Origin: CAVQND01 sp049518415
Lineage (GTDB): Bacteria > Verrucomicrobiota > Verrucomicrobiia > Limisphaerales > UBA8199
NCBI GenBank assembly: GCA_049518415.1
Contig: JBEKRX010000002.1
Span: forward strand, 62,001 to 126,000
Direction: 5' to 3'
DNA: 64,000 nt
The position numbers were made by a program, and so were the translations under genes. Shown here piece after piece: positions 1 through 8,132 of this stretch (position 1 is the stretch's first letter; each line of letters starts with the position of its first letter). Below the pieces are notes generated by a model. The model had not been told where the DNA came from. It did not search any database and saw only the letters and a program-made list of their open reading frames with translations.

Positions 1-507
1 GGCGTAGATGGTGGTGGTCTTGCCGCTGCCGGCCGGACCGGTAAGCAGGAGCAGCCCGGCGGTCTGGGCCAGGAAACGTTCGAGTTCGCGGAGGGCGGCC
101 TCGGGAAATTCCAATTGCGGCAGGGTCTTGAGCGTGGGGGTGTGGAAGAGGCGAAGAACGATTTTTTCGCCGGTGACGGTGGGATAGGTCGCAACGCGAA
201 TGTCGCTGCGAGCGTTGAGGGCGGCCTTATCGATGCGGCCATCCTGCGGGAGGGATTCCTGGTAGGTCTTGAGGCGGGCGAGAAACTTGATGCGGCCAAA
301 GACCCGCTCGGCGACTTCCGGGGGCAAGGTCGCGGCGGGAGCCATGACGCCGTCGAGCCGGAAGGCGACCGTGGCGGCGCCGCTCTGGATGTGCAGGTGA
401 ATATCGCTGGCGTCGGCGCGCTCGGCCTGTTGGACCAGGCGCTCGAGGATTTCGGGTGCGGCGGGCTCCGGTTGGGCGGCGCCAGGCGGAGGCTGGTTTT
501 TGGGCAT
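1..507 (-). CDS. GspE/PilB-type secretion/pilus assembly ATPase, N-terminal part (runs off the window)
   Basis: The reading frame is open from an ATG at 507 to the window edge and gives the first 169 residues of a GspE/PilB family ATPase, which powers type II secretion or type IV pilus assembly at the inner membrane. Residues 30-40 (ADASDIHLHI) are the conserved start of the family's N2 domain. Residues 157-165 (GPAGSGKTT) are the Walker A loop, at the very edge. The N1 domain of full-length GspE/PilB is absent, so this is a short form. Walker B, the Asp and His boxes and any zinc motif lie outside the window. PilT/PilU-like genes at 37-40 kb may belong to the same machine, but that is inference. 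Confidence 0.85.
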   Translation of the reverse strand, partial: MPKNQPPPGAAQPEPAAPEILERLVQQAERADASDIHLHIQSGAATVAFRLDGVMAPAATLPPEVAERVFGRIKFLARLKTYQESLPQDGRIDKAALNARSDIRVATYPTVTGEKIVLRLFHTPTLKTLPQLEFPEAALRELERFLAQTAGLLLLTGPAGSGKTTTIYA

Positions 508-555
508 ATATTCGGGTCTTCGAGAGCGGGCTGGCGTATGGACCCTGGCTCCGCC

Positions 556-1293
556 TCAGCCTGGGCCTCTGCCCAAGGAGAGGGAACAACCGGGCTGGGT
601 CTGGGGAAGTTCCGATGACCTCCGATTCGGCGGCGGGCGGGCGAGGGGTGTGCCCTTCCCGGAGAGAGAAGGCCGGGCTGAGGGGGAGGAGTTCAGCAGT
701 TGCGGACTGCCGCCAGAAACAGACTTGCGCCCCAGGACGAGGTCTCGCTCCGGTCTGCTGAGCTTCCGCCAGGCGCCGGGCGGCAGCGCGCCCAGGGGGA
801 ATCGGCCGATGCGGACGCGGACCAGGCGGAGCGTGGGATGGCCGAGGGCGGCGGTGAGGCGGCGGACCTGGCGGTTCTTGCCTTCCACCAGTTCGAGGCC
901 CAGCCAGCAGGTGGGCACGGTCTTGCGCAAGCGGACCGGCGGGGTGCGGGGCGGGATTTCCGGCTGCGGCTGGAGCATCCACGCGCGGCAGGGCAAGGTT
1001 TTTCGACCCTGAACGACGACTCCTTGTCCGAGGAGGCGGAAGGCGTCGGCGGCAGGGATGCGCTCGACCTGGGCCCAATACTCGCGTTGGTGGGCGTGGC
1101 GCGGATGGAGCAAGCGCTCGTTCAATCCGCGCTCATCGCTGAGCAAGAGCAGGCCCTCGGAGTCGGCGTCGAGCCGCCCGATGGGATAGACCCTTTTCGG
1201 GAAACCGAATTCCGCCAGCGTGCGGCCGTGCGAACGATCGGCAGTGAACCGGGAGAGGACGCCGTATGGTTTGTTGAAGGCAATTAGCACCAC
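556..1293 (-). CDS. rluE: RluE-like 23S rRNA pseudouridine synthase
   Basis: RsuA/RluB/E/F family pseudouridine synthase, which isomerises a uridine of 23S rRNA. The protein opens with the family start AFNKPYGVLSRF. GRLDADSEGLLLLSDE near residue 39 carries the catalytic Asp (about residue 42), and VEGKNRQVRRL is the conserved RNA-binding/active-site strand. There is no S4 domain, as in RluE. GTG at 1293 (or the next one at 1290) fits the family start; the frame stays open further upstream but with low-complexity sequence. The last ~55 residues, after LVLGRKS, are Ser/Pro-rich, unlike the family, and read through a dispersed repeat (699-733). The stop was probably reached only after that sequence inserted or drifted. 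Confidence 0.85.
   Translation of the reverse strand: MVLIAFNKPYGVLSRFTADRSHGRTLAEFGFPKRVYPIGRLDADSEGLLLLSDERGLNERLLHPRHAHQREYWAQVERIPAADAFRLLGQGVVVQGRKTLPCRAWMLQPQPEIPPRTPPVRLRKTVPTCWLGLELVEGKNRQVRRLTAALGHPTLRLVRVRIGRFPLGALPPGAWRKLSRPERDLVLGRKSVSGGSPQLLNSSPSARPSLSGKGTPLARPPPNRRSSELPQTQPGCSLSLGRGPG
699..733. repeat. Dispersed ~35-bp repeat, copy 1
   Basis: GTTGCGGACTGCCGCCAGAA followed by ACAGACTTGCGCCCC. A copy with four substitutions lies at 38658-38692. Here the repeat lies inside the 3' part of the pseudouridine synthase frame; there it is in a spacer. Confidence 0.55.
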
Positions 1294-1514
1294 CAGAGCG
1301 TAGGACGGGGCGGGCCAGGTGTCCAGACCGGGCGAGTGCGGCGTTGGCGCGGCAGGCTGCCGCGCGCTGACTGGCAGGCACGGAAGGCTGCGGCTACGAG
1401 GGCGGCCCCGGCCTGGATTCTGGCAGGCAGCGGCGGCTGGGCCGGGCGCACGGCTTGGCGCCTGGCCGGCCTCAGAACTCCCAGTGGAGTGTGGCCCCAA
1501 TCACAGACCGACGC

Positions 1515-2954
1515 TTATCGGCCGGTGATGACACGGCAGGCTGTTTGGAACGATTCCGGCAGACCATAGAGGTCCATGGCGGTGATCAATAGTGCGCTGG
1601 CCCAGCCCAGGATGAGGAGGAACCAGCCGTTGACCCACTGGCCCATGCGCCGGCGGGAGGAGGTGAAGTGCAGGAGGGGGAACATGGCAAAGGGCAGTTC
1701 CAAACAGAGCAGGACCTGGCTGAGGTTGACCAAATCGGTCACGCTGCCGTTGCCGCGAATGCCGATGATCCAGATGGCGGGCACGACGGCCAGGGTGCGG
1801 GAGATCATCCGGCGAATCCAGGGGCGGAGGCGCCAGTGCAGGAAACCTTCCATCACGACCTGGCCGGCGAGGGTGCCGGTGATGGTGCTGCTTTGGCCGC
1901 TGGCCAGCAGGGCCACGGCAAAGAGGGTGCTGGCAGCGGCGGTGCCCACCAAGGGTGCCAGGGTCAGGTAGGCGATGCGGATCCAGTCGCTCTCCGGGCT
2001 GAAGGTTACGACTTGGCCATGGGCCACGGTGACGCTGGTCTTGCCGTAGAAGACCATGGCGGCCAGGACGAGGATGGCGGCATTAACCAGGAAGGCAATG
2101 CTCAGCGCGACGGTGGAGTCGAGCGCGTTGAAACGGATGGCGTTGCGGATGCCTTCCTGGTCACGCGTGAGTTTGCGCGTCTGCACGAGGGCGGAGTGGA
2201 GGTAGAGGTTGTGCGGCATGACGGTGGCGCCGATGATGCCAATGGCCACAACCGTCATGCCCGTTTGGCGGAGGTTGGGTTGCAGCAGGGCCTGGCCCAG
2301 CTCAAGGAAATTGGGATGGACCTGCGGCAGGACGAAAATCTCGATGCCGTAGCACAGGCCGATGGTGGCCACAAAGAGGGCGACCACCGCCTCGATCGTC
2401 CGCATGCCCAACCCCTGCAAGGCGAGCAGCAGGAGCACGTCGAAGGCCGTAATGATAATCGCCCACGGCATCGGGATATGAAACAACAGGTTCAGCGCCA
2501 CCGCGCTGCCGAGCGATTCGGCGAGGTCGGTGGCGCCGATGGCCAGTTCCATGGAAATCCAGTTGGGCCAGCGGGTCCATTTGGGGTACCAGTCGCGACA
2601 ACACTGGGCCAGGTCTTTGCCGGTGGCCACGCCCAACCGGGCGGCGATGACCTGGAGAATGAGGGCCATGCAACTGGCGAGGGCGACCACCCACAGCAGG
2701 CCGTACTTGAACTGGGCGCCGCCCGCCAGGTCGGTGCCCCAGTTGCCCGGGTCCATGTAGCCGACGCTGACCAGCACGGCCGGCCCCGCAAAGGCCCGCC
2801 AATGGCGCAAAAAGCCAGCCCCCTTGCGCGGCACGGCCACGGTGCCGTGCACGCCTTCGAGCGACACGGCGCCAGGGGGCGAGGCAGCGGCCTCCGCACG
2901 GTCGAGGCCGCGGGCCGGAAGGTCCGCGCCTGGGCCTGGCAACGGTTTATTCAT
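1515..2954 (-). CDS. mntH: NRAMP-family Mn2+/Fe2+ transporter
   Basis: Proton-coupled divalent metal importer of the NRAMP family, 479 residues and mostly hydrophobic helices. DPGNW at residues 68-72 is the metal-binding motif of TM1, and MPHNLYLHS at 246-254 is the metal-binding motif of TM6; both are intact. About 50 N-terminal residues before the first helix are Pro/Ala-rich and not typical of the family. The start at 2954 lies 65 bp from the divergent mntR-like gene, so transporter and regulator probably share a control region. Confidence 0.93.
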   Translation of the reverse strand: MNKPLPGPGADLPARGLDRAEAAASPPGAVSLEGVHGTVAVPRKGAGFLRHWRAFAGPAVLVSVGYMDPGNWGTDLAGGAQFKYGLLWVVALASCMALILQVIAARLGVATGKDLAQCCRDWYPKWTRWPNWISMELAIGATDLAESLGSAVALNLLFHIPMPWAIIITAFDVLLLLALQGLGMRTIEAVVALFVATIGLCYGIEIFVLPQVHPNFLELGQALLQPNLRQTGMTVVAIGIIGATVMPHNLYLHSALVQTRKLTRDQEGIRNAIRFNALDSTVALSIAFLVNAAILVLAAMVFYGKTSVTVAHGQVVTFSPESDWIRIAYLTLAPLVGTAAASTLFAVALLASGQSSTITGTLAGQVVMEGFLHWRLRPWIRRMISRTLAVVPAIWIIGIRGNGSVTDLVNLSQVLLCLELPFAMFPLLHFTSSRRRMGQWVNGWFLLILGWASALLITAMDLYGLPESFQTACRVITGR

Positions 2955-3019
2955 CAGTTTGGCGCGGGGCGCCTGGGGTTGAGAAAGTTTTTCTCTTTGC
3001 CCTTGCCCTGTTTTCTACA

Positions 3020-3586
3020 ATGGAATATGTATTATGTCAAATAGAGTGTTTTATGAGGAATACATTCGTTGGCTCGCCGGCGGCGGGCGGACGCCCGAGG
3101 CCGGCGCGCCTGGCGCCGGCCGTTGGGAAGAGGCCACGGCAAGCAAGACGCAAGCCCGGGGCGGCGGTCCAGCACCGGTCTGAGTCCACGGAAGACCACT
3201 TGGAGCGAATCCAGGAACTAGTGGACCAAAAGGGCTTTGCGCGCGTGAGCGATATTGCCGCGGCCCTCGCTCTAAGCCGGTCGGCCGTTTCCAACATGGT
3301 CCGCCGGCTGGCGCGGCGGGGCTTTCTCAATTACGAAAAGTACCGCGGCCTGACCCTGACACGGGAGGGGCGGGCGGTGGCCAATCATATCAAGGTCCGG
3401 CATGAGACGCTGGCGGCGCTGCTCCAGCTCCTGGGGTTGAGTGCAGGGACGGTGGACCAGGAAGTCGAAGCCATCGAGCACGCTCTGCGGCCCGATACGC
3501 TGCGGGTGTTCACGAAGCTGGTTGGCTTCTGGCAGACGCATCCCGAGGAGCTTCAGGCCTTGTTGGATTACAGCCCAGAGAAGTGA
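3020..3586 (+). CDS. mntR: DtxR/MntR-family manganese-responsive repressor
   Basis: Winged-helix metalloregulator of 188 residues. Residues 57-120 form the helix-turn-helix and wing (VSDIAAALALSRSAVSNMVRR). H128 and the set E150-x-x-E153-H154 match the metal ligands of Bacillus MntR. No SH3 domain follows, as in MntR. Most family members are ~140-155 residues; the first ~50 here are basic and Pro/Ala-rich, so the true start may be the ATG at 3053 or later. The AT-rich stretch 3015-3050 could then be promoter/operator. Divergent from mntH, which supports manganese control of the pair. Confidence 0.85.
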   Translation: MEYVLCQIECFMRNTFVGSPAAGGRPRPARLAPAVGKRPRQARRKPGAAVQHRSESTEDHLERIQELVDQKGFARVSDIAAALALSRSAVSNMVRRLARRGFLNYEKYRGLTLTREGRAVANHIKVRHETLAALLQLLGLSAGTVDQEVEAIEHALRPDTLRVFTKLVGFWQTHPEELQALLDYSPEK

Positions 3587-3679
3587 AAGGCGGTTGCGGG
3601 GTGCGTTGCCCCCGGGGGCAAAATCACTCCAGGTTTTTTAACTTGTGGAATTGCCGGGGCTAAATTTCAATTGCCGCGC

Positions 3680-5284
3680 ATGGGAAGGCCAGCAGAATCG
3701 GGAGTTCGGGTGGGCAGGGGAGGCGAAGGGCTTCAAGCGGGGGCTGCGGCGGGCGGTTGGCGGGGCGTGCTGCCGTTGCGGGTCCGTGACGTGCAGCTTT
3801 ACTACCTCTGCGAGAGCCTGACGGAAGTGCTGATTTACGTGATGGTGATTTTCAGCCCCTGGGCTTTCGGCACGACGGAAGAGTGGTCGATGCGCACGAT
3901 GAACGCCGGGGGCTATACTCTGGGGGGACTGTTGGCGGTGAAGCTTGGCATCCGGTGGCTCAAGGGGTATCGGCCGCTGCGGTGGGACTGGGAGCGGAGG
4001 GACGCGGCCCATGGACATTCAGGAGAGAGCGGTTCGTCCTGGCTGAATCCGATTACGGTGTTGGCCGCCTTGAGCGTGGCGATTGTGGCTTATTGCTGGC
4101 TGAGCGCCTGGAACGCGCGGGCCAGCATCGAGCCCGAGACGCTGGGGTTTGCCTACCGGGCCAATTATATTGCCTGGCTGCCGCACAGCATGGACAGCAG
4201 CCGAAGTTGGCCCGCGTTTTGGAAATACCTGGCCCTGGCCTGTTCGTTTTGGACAATCCTGGATTGGCTGCCAGGCAAAACCGCCAGCGAGCAACTGGGG
4301 GAAGGCCAAAGTTCGGGCCGGCACCGGTCCGGTTCCGGGTCGGGCCCTTTGTTCCCGGCGCGTTTGCGCCGTTTGTTGTGGGTGCTGGCAATTAACGGGG
4401 GTTTGCTGGGGCTGGAAGGCATTGTGCAGCGGCTGGAGGGCTCGGGCTTGTTGCTCTTCATGGTCAGACCGCGTGAGCACATGACGGCTCAAGCGCAGTT
4501 TGGTCCGTATGCCTACCGATCGAATGCGGCACAGTACTTCAATCTGCTTTGGCCGGTTTGCGTCGGGTTCTGGTGGACGCTGAACAGGGGCAGTGGATTT
4601 CGGCGAGCGGGGCATCACTGGGTCTTGGTCTGCGCCCTGATTATGGCGGCCTGTCCCATAATCTCGACGAGTCGGGCCGGCGCCATGGTGGCCGTGGGCC
4701 TGGTGGTGCTCGCCCTGCTGGGCCTGCTGACGATTGAGTGGCTGGATGGCCGGCGCAAGGGCAAAAGGCACGGCCAGCGGGCAACGCTCGCGCTGCTCTC
4801 GTTTGCCGTCGTGGCACTGGGCCTGGGTTTTGCCCTAGGCTGGAAGGCCCTGAAACCGCGGTTGGCCCAGATGCGCGAGGACTACGGACTTCGCGAGGAG
4901 ATGTATGAAAGCGCGCGACCCATGGCGGCGGATTACCCGGTTTTTGGGACCGGCCCCGGGACTTTTGGAACGGTGTATTGGTTCTACCGCAGGTCGCCGG
5001 ACGAGGTGTATTACGAGCAACTCCACAATGACTGGCTGGAGACGCGGATTACGTTCGGTTGGGTTGGCAGTATTCTGATTGGCCTGGCGTTGTTGACGGT
5101 GGTGCGGCGCTGGTTTGGGCGGGGGGGAATCCATGGCGGGCGGCGGTTCATGCTCTTGATGTGGCTGTCGCTGGCGGGCTGCCTGGTGCAGGCGCGGTGG
5201 GATTTCCCCTTCCAGATTTACTCGATTGTGTTCCTGGTGCTGGTCCTGTGCGCCATCATGGCGAACCTGACAAGAAGGGCATAG
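3680..5284 (+). CDS. O-antigen ligase/polymerase-like membrane protein
   Basis: Polytopic membrane protein of the WaaL/Wzy_C family (534 residues from the ATG at 3680; a TTG lies three codons upstream). The family loop is clear: the periplasmic stretch ending FGTGPGTFGTVYW and the segment YYEQLHNDWLETRITFGW carry the Gly- and His-rich features of Wzy_C. Such proteins join or polymerise lipid-linked glycans at the periplasmic face. The gene lies on the plus strand at the left end of the polysaccharide cluster, opposite to almost every other cluster gene, and ends at its own terminator. The first ~45 residues are not membrane-like, and the true start is uncertain. Confidence 0.8.
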   Translation: MGRPAESGVRVGRGGEGLQAGAAAGGWRGVLPLRVRDVQLYYLCESLTEVLIYVMVIFSPWAFGTTEEWSMRTMNAGGYTLGGLLAVKLGIRWLKGYRPLRWDWERRDAAHGHSGESGSSWLNPITVLAALSVAIVAYCWLSAWNARASIEPETLGFAYRANYIAWLPHSMDSSRSWPAFWKYLALACSFWTILDWLPGKTASEQLGEGQSSGRHRSGSGSGPLFPARLRRLLWVLAINGGLLGLEGIVQRLEGSGLLLFMVRPREHMTAQAQFGPYAYRSNAAQYFNLLWPVCVGFWWTLNRGSGFRRAGHHWVLVCALIMAACPIISTSRAGAMVAVGLVVLALLGLLTIEWLDGRRKGKRHGQRATLALLSFAVVALGLGFALGWKALKPRLAQMREDYGLREEMYESARPMAADYPVFGTGPGTFGTVYWFYRRSPDEVYYEQLHNDWLETRITFGWVGSILIGLALLTVVRRWFGRGGIHGGRRFMLLMWLSLAGCLVQARWDFPFQIYSIVFLVLVLCAIMANLTRRA

Positions 5285-5370
5285 GGGGTTGCCCAGGCAG
5301 GGAGTTTTCGCTGCCAACAGAGGGCCGGCGATGGGGAAGAACGGCGGCCTCTCTGGCAGGCAACGGGCAC

Positions 5371-5398
5371 AAAAAAACGGCAGGCTTTTCGCCTGCCG
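5371..5398 (-). terminator. Rho-independent terminator, minus strand
   Basis: Read on the minus strand: CGGCAGGC, loop GAAAA, GCCTGCCG, then seven T. An 8-bp GC-rich stem with a T-tract, ending the leftward polysaccharide transcripts. Confidence 0.8.
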
Positions 5399-5424
5399 CG
5401 GCAAGTGCACCGGGCGTTTTTACG

Positions 5425-5444
5425 GCACCGCGCGGTGCTTTTTT
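5425..5444 (+). terminator. Rho-independent terminator, plus strand
   Basis: GCACCGCGCGGTGC followed by TTTTTT, 140 bp after the ligase-like gene. Together with the minus-strand hairpin at 5371-5398 it insulates the convergent transcripts. Confidence 0.75.
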
Positions 5445-5505
5445 ATGCGGACTTGGAGGTGACTGGGAACTTTCGCCCGCTCAGAGCCGCGGGGCCGTCG
5501 AAGGC

Positions 5506-5679
5506 CTACCCGGCCGCCAGGCCCGTCCAGGCGTCGTTGCCGTTGGTCGCCACTAAGAGGTTAGCGGCCCGGAGGGGCCAGGCCATGAAGAGGATGGGCA
5601 GGAACATTAGCAGGCAGCGCAGGCCAGAGTGCGCCAGCAGCGAGAAGACTCCCGAGTTTTGATGAGTCAAGCGAGTCAT
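5506..5679 (-). pseudogene. Stub of a secreted right-handed beta-helix protein
   Basis: 57 codons. The ATG overlaps the stop of the epimerase gene (TGATG), so it would be translationally coupled. It has a signal-peptide-like segment (LRCLLMFLPILFMAWPLRAA) followed by LLVATNGNDAWTGLAAG. The motif VATNGNDAW right after a signal peptide is typical for the mature start of secreted parallel beta-helix (pectate-lyase-like) proteins. A TAG then ends the frame; reading through gives AFDGPAALSG and a TAA at about 5443. The several hundred residues of helix coils are missing, so this is the 5' remnant of a larger gene lost next to the terminator. Confidence 0.55.
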
Positions 5680-6731
5680 CAGGCACGCTGGGCGGCGCTC
5701 TGGACAATCTCGGCGAAGATGTCGTCCAGGCTCTTGGTAATGCCCCAACTCGGATAGTGTGCTTTGATCTTGCGCAAGTCGCTGATGTAACAGATGTGGT
5801 CGCCCGCGCGGTTTTTGTCTATGTATTCGTAGTTCATCTTCTTTCCGCTCAGCGCGGCGGCCCGGGCAAAGGCCTCGAGAACCGAAACACTATTGGCCCG
5901 GCCCCCGCCGATATTATAGACCTCGCCGGGGCGCGGATTCTCCGCGAAGGCCTGGATGAAGCGCGCGACGTCGTAGGCGTGAATGTTGTCGCGAACCTGC
6001 TTGCCCTTGTATCCGTACACCTTGTACGGGCGCCCCTCGACGTTACATTTCACGAGGTAGCTTAAGAAACCGTGCAACTCCACCCCGCTGTGGTTGGGTC
6101 CCGTCAGACAACCGCCGCGCAAGCAGCAGGTCTTCATGCCAAAATAGCGGCCGTACTCCTGCACCAGGACATCAGCGGCCAACTTCGAGGCGCCAAAGAG
6201 GCTGTGCAGGCTTCGGTCAATCGGGAACTCCTCCCCGATGCCATGCTCGAACGCCGGGTCGTCGTAATCCCACCGCGTCGCCAATTCTCTGAGTTTGACG
6301 CTGTTGGGCCGGTCGCCGTAGACCTTGTTCGTGCTCAGATGGACGAATACGGCTTCCGGGGCGTGGCGGCGGGTGGCCTCGAGCAGGTTGAGCGTGCCGC
6401 CCGCGTTGACATCGAAGTCGTCAAAGGGCCGCCAGCCAGCCAGGTCGTGGCTGGGCTGGGCGGCCGCATGGACCACCATTGCAGGGGCCAGGCTGGCGAG
6501 GAGTGCGGTCACCGCGGCACGGTCCCGAATGTCGGCCTCGTGGTGGCGGAAATTCCTGTGGATGGCCAGCAGCCGCCGCTGGTTCCAGCGAGTGTCCCCC
6601 TGCGGGCCGAAGAAATCAGCCCGCATGTTGTTGTCAATGCCATCGACCTCCCAGCCAAGCCGGCAAAAGTAGTCCACCACTTCGGAACCAATCAGGCCGG
6701 AAGACCCGGTTACCACAAGTCGTTTCAGCAC
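5679..6731 (-). CDS. NAD-dependent sugar epimerase, CDP-paratose 2-epimerase-like
   Basis: Extended SDR enzyme of ~350 residues acting on a nucleotide sugar. TGSSGLIG (residues 8-15) is the NAD-binding glycine motif. Segments such as RGGCLTGPNHSGVELHGF and NIGGGRANSVSVLEAF are typical of CDP-paratose/tyvelose epimerase-like proteins in polysaccharide clusters. The usual catalytic YxxxK reads SLFGASK, with Phe in place of Tyr. A GTG at 6731 just before the Rossmann start is the chosen start; an upstream open stretch lacks family features. A second, truncated copy of its 3' end lies at 13635-13822. Confidence 0.8.
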   Translation of the reverse strand: MLKRLVVTGSSGLIGSEVVDYFCRLGWEVDGIDNNMRADFFGPQGDTRWNQRRLLAIHRNFRHHEADIRDRAAVTALLASLAPAMVVHAAAQPSHDLAGWRPFDDFDVNAGGTLNLLEATRRHAPEAVFVHLSTNKVYGDRPNSVKLRELATRWDYDDPAFEHGIGEEFPIDRSLHSLFGASKLAADVLVQEYGRYFGMKTCCLRGGCLTGPNHSGVELHGFLSYLVKCNVEGRPYKVYGYKGKQVRDNIHAYDVARFIQAFAENPRPGEVYNIGGGRANSVSVLEAFARAAALSGKKMNYEYIDKNRAGDHICYISDLRKIKAHYPSWGITKSLDDIFAEIVQSAAQRA

Positions 6732-6937
6732 AAAAAGAATAGAGGAAAAGGAGACCTCATTGGCTGCCGCTGGGCGGGTTCGCCACGTTTGGCTTGCCGC
6801 CATCGGGCGGAGGCGCAGCGACCGTCCGGCTTCCGAGGAGGATGCGCAAATAGTTACGAGATTATGTATAAAACACGAAAGGCCGCCTTGGGACGCCCTT
6901 CCTTTTTTCCGTTTCAACCAGTCTGCTGGACACCGCC

Positions 6938-8020
6938 TTAGCGAGAATCCTTAATGATCCTTACGATTCGTCCAGCGGCGCAACCGTCCCAGAGCGGAGG
7001 CGCTTCCGACGAAGACCTGGGGCGGGTCTGCAATCGCCGGTAGGCTTCAAGGATGTTTCCGGGCTCAACGCCGACCAGTTGGTTGGTGCCCATTTCCACG
7101 GTAACGGGGCGCTCCGTATTCTCACGCAGAGTGAGGCAGGGTACTCCCAGGATAGTCGTTTCTTCCTGAACCCCGCCTGAGTCGGTGAGCACAACGCTCG
7201 CAGAGGACGTAAGCTTCAGGAAGTCAAGATAGCCGAGAGGATCGATTAGACGGATGAGGGTGCCGTTGGTTTGGATTCCGGAAGCCACCAAGCGCTCCCG
7301 TGTCCGGGGATGGATAGGGAACACGATAGGTAGATCCCGACTGACCCGCAACAAGGCGGTGAAAATCCCCTGAAGAACTGCGTGATTGTCAACATTGGAG
7401 GGCCGATGCAGCGTAACCACTCCGTATTGCTTGTCTGCCAGACCAAGGTCGCGCAGCACGCGAGATTGTTCCGCCCGCTCCCGATGTCGGAGCAGCGTGT
7501 CTATCATTACATTGCCGACAAGGTGAATTTTTTCCTCAGGTATTCCCTCTTTACGGAGGTTATCCACCCCGCTTTTTTCGGAGCAGAATAACAGGTCACT
7601 AATGGCGTCAGTCAAGATGCGGTTGATTTCTTCCGGCATGGTCCGATCGAAACTCCTCAGCCCGGCTTCCACATGGAACAATTTGATCCCGAGCTTTACG
7701 GCCACCAGGCCGCAGGCAATGGCACTGTTGACGTCGCCAACGACCAGGACGGCGTCAGGGCTGTGCTGCTGGAGGACCGGCTCAAAGGCCTGCATGATGG
7801 AGGCCGTCTGGACGGCGTGCGAACCGCTACCCACCCCCAGATTGACGTCGGGTTCCGGAATCCCGAGCTGGCGAAAGAAGAGGTCGCTCATCTTTTCGTC
7901 ATAATGCTGGCCAGTGTGGACCAGCAGGGGTTCGATTTCGGGCTCGGCCCGGAATGCATCCATGAGCGGAGCAATCTTGATGAAGTTCGGGCGCGCTCCG
8001 ACTACGCTGACTACTCTCAT
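6938..8020 (-). CDS. wecB: UDP-N-acetylglucosamine 2-epimerase (non-hydrolysing), copy 1
   Basis: 360 residues. It converts UDP-GlcNAc to UDP-ManNAc for a surface glycan. Family motifs: VVGARPNFIK at the N-terminus, HTGQHYD, HVEAGLRSFDRTMPEEINR, TLHRPSNVDN and LTDSGGVQEE. The ATG at 8020 matches the family start; the longer open frame to 8464 belongs to a neighbouring gene's antisense. A second family member at 11431-12552 is clearly different in sequence, so the two are paralogs with possibly different substrates and not a recent duplication. Confidence 0.92.
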   Translation of the reverse strand: MRVVSVVGARPNFIKIAPLMDAFRAEPEIEPLLVHTGQHYDEKMSDLFFRQLGIPEPDVNLGVGSGSHAVQTASIMQAFEPVLQQHSPDAVLVVGDVNSAIACGLVAVKLGIKLFHVEAGLRSFDRTMPEEINRILTDAISDLLFCSEKSGVDNLRKEGIPEEKIHLVGNVMIDTLLRHRERAEQSRVLRDLGLADKQYGVVTLHRPSNVDNHAVLQGIFTALLRVSRDLPIVFPIHPRTRERLVASGIQTNGTLIRLIDPLGYLDFLKLTSSASVVLTDSGGVQEETTILGVPCLTLRENTERPVTVEMGTNQLVGVEPGNILEAYRRLQTRPRSSSEAPPLWDGCAAGRIVRIIKDSR

Positions 8021-8132
8021 AGGAACACATTCGATATTGCGATCCAAAGCGCCGGTGTGCGAACCAGCGGAAGCGTCCGATGCACCAGGACTGCCAGTAA
8101 AATCATACCGACTGCCGCCGGTGACGAGGATT

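Noticed and set aside
1668..3044. 458-codon plus-strand frame opposite mntH
   Set aside because: Antisense shadow of a clear transporter; composition dominated by Gly/His/Asp and no motif.
2955..3052. MntR operator in the mntH-mntR region
   Set aside because: AT-rich and suitably placed, but I could not find a palindrome convincing enough to annotate.
3606..3621. Palindrome TTGCCCCCGGGGGCAA after mntR considered as a terminator
   Set aside because: No adjacent T-tract; the T-run lies 13 bp later, which is too far for an intrinsic terminator.
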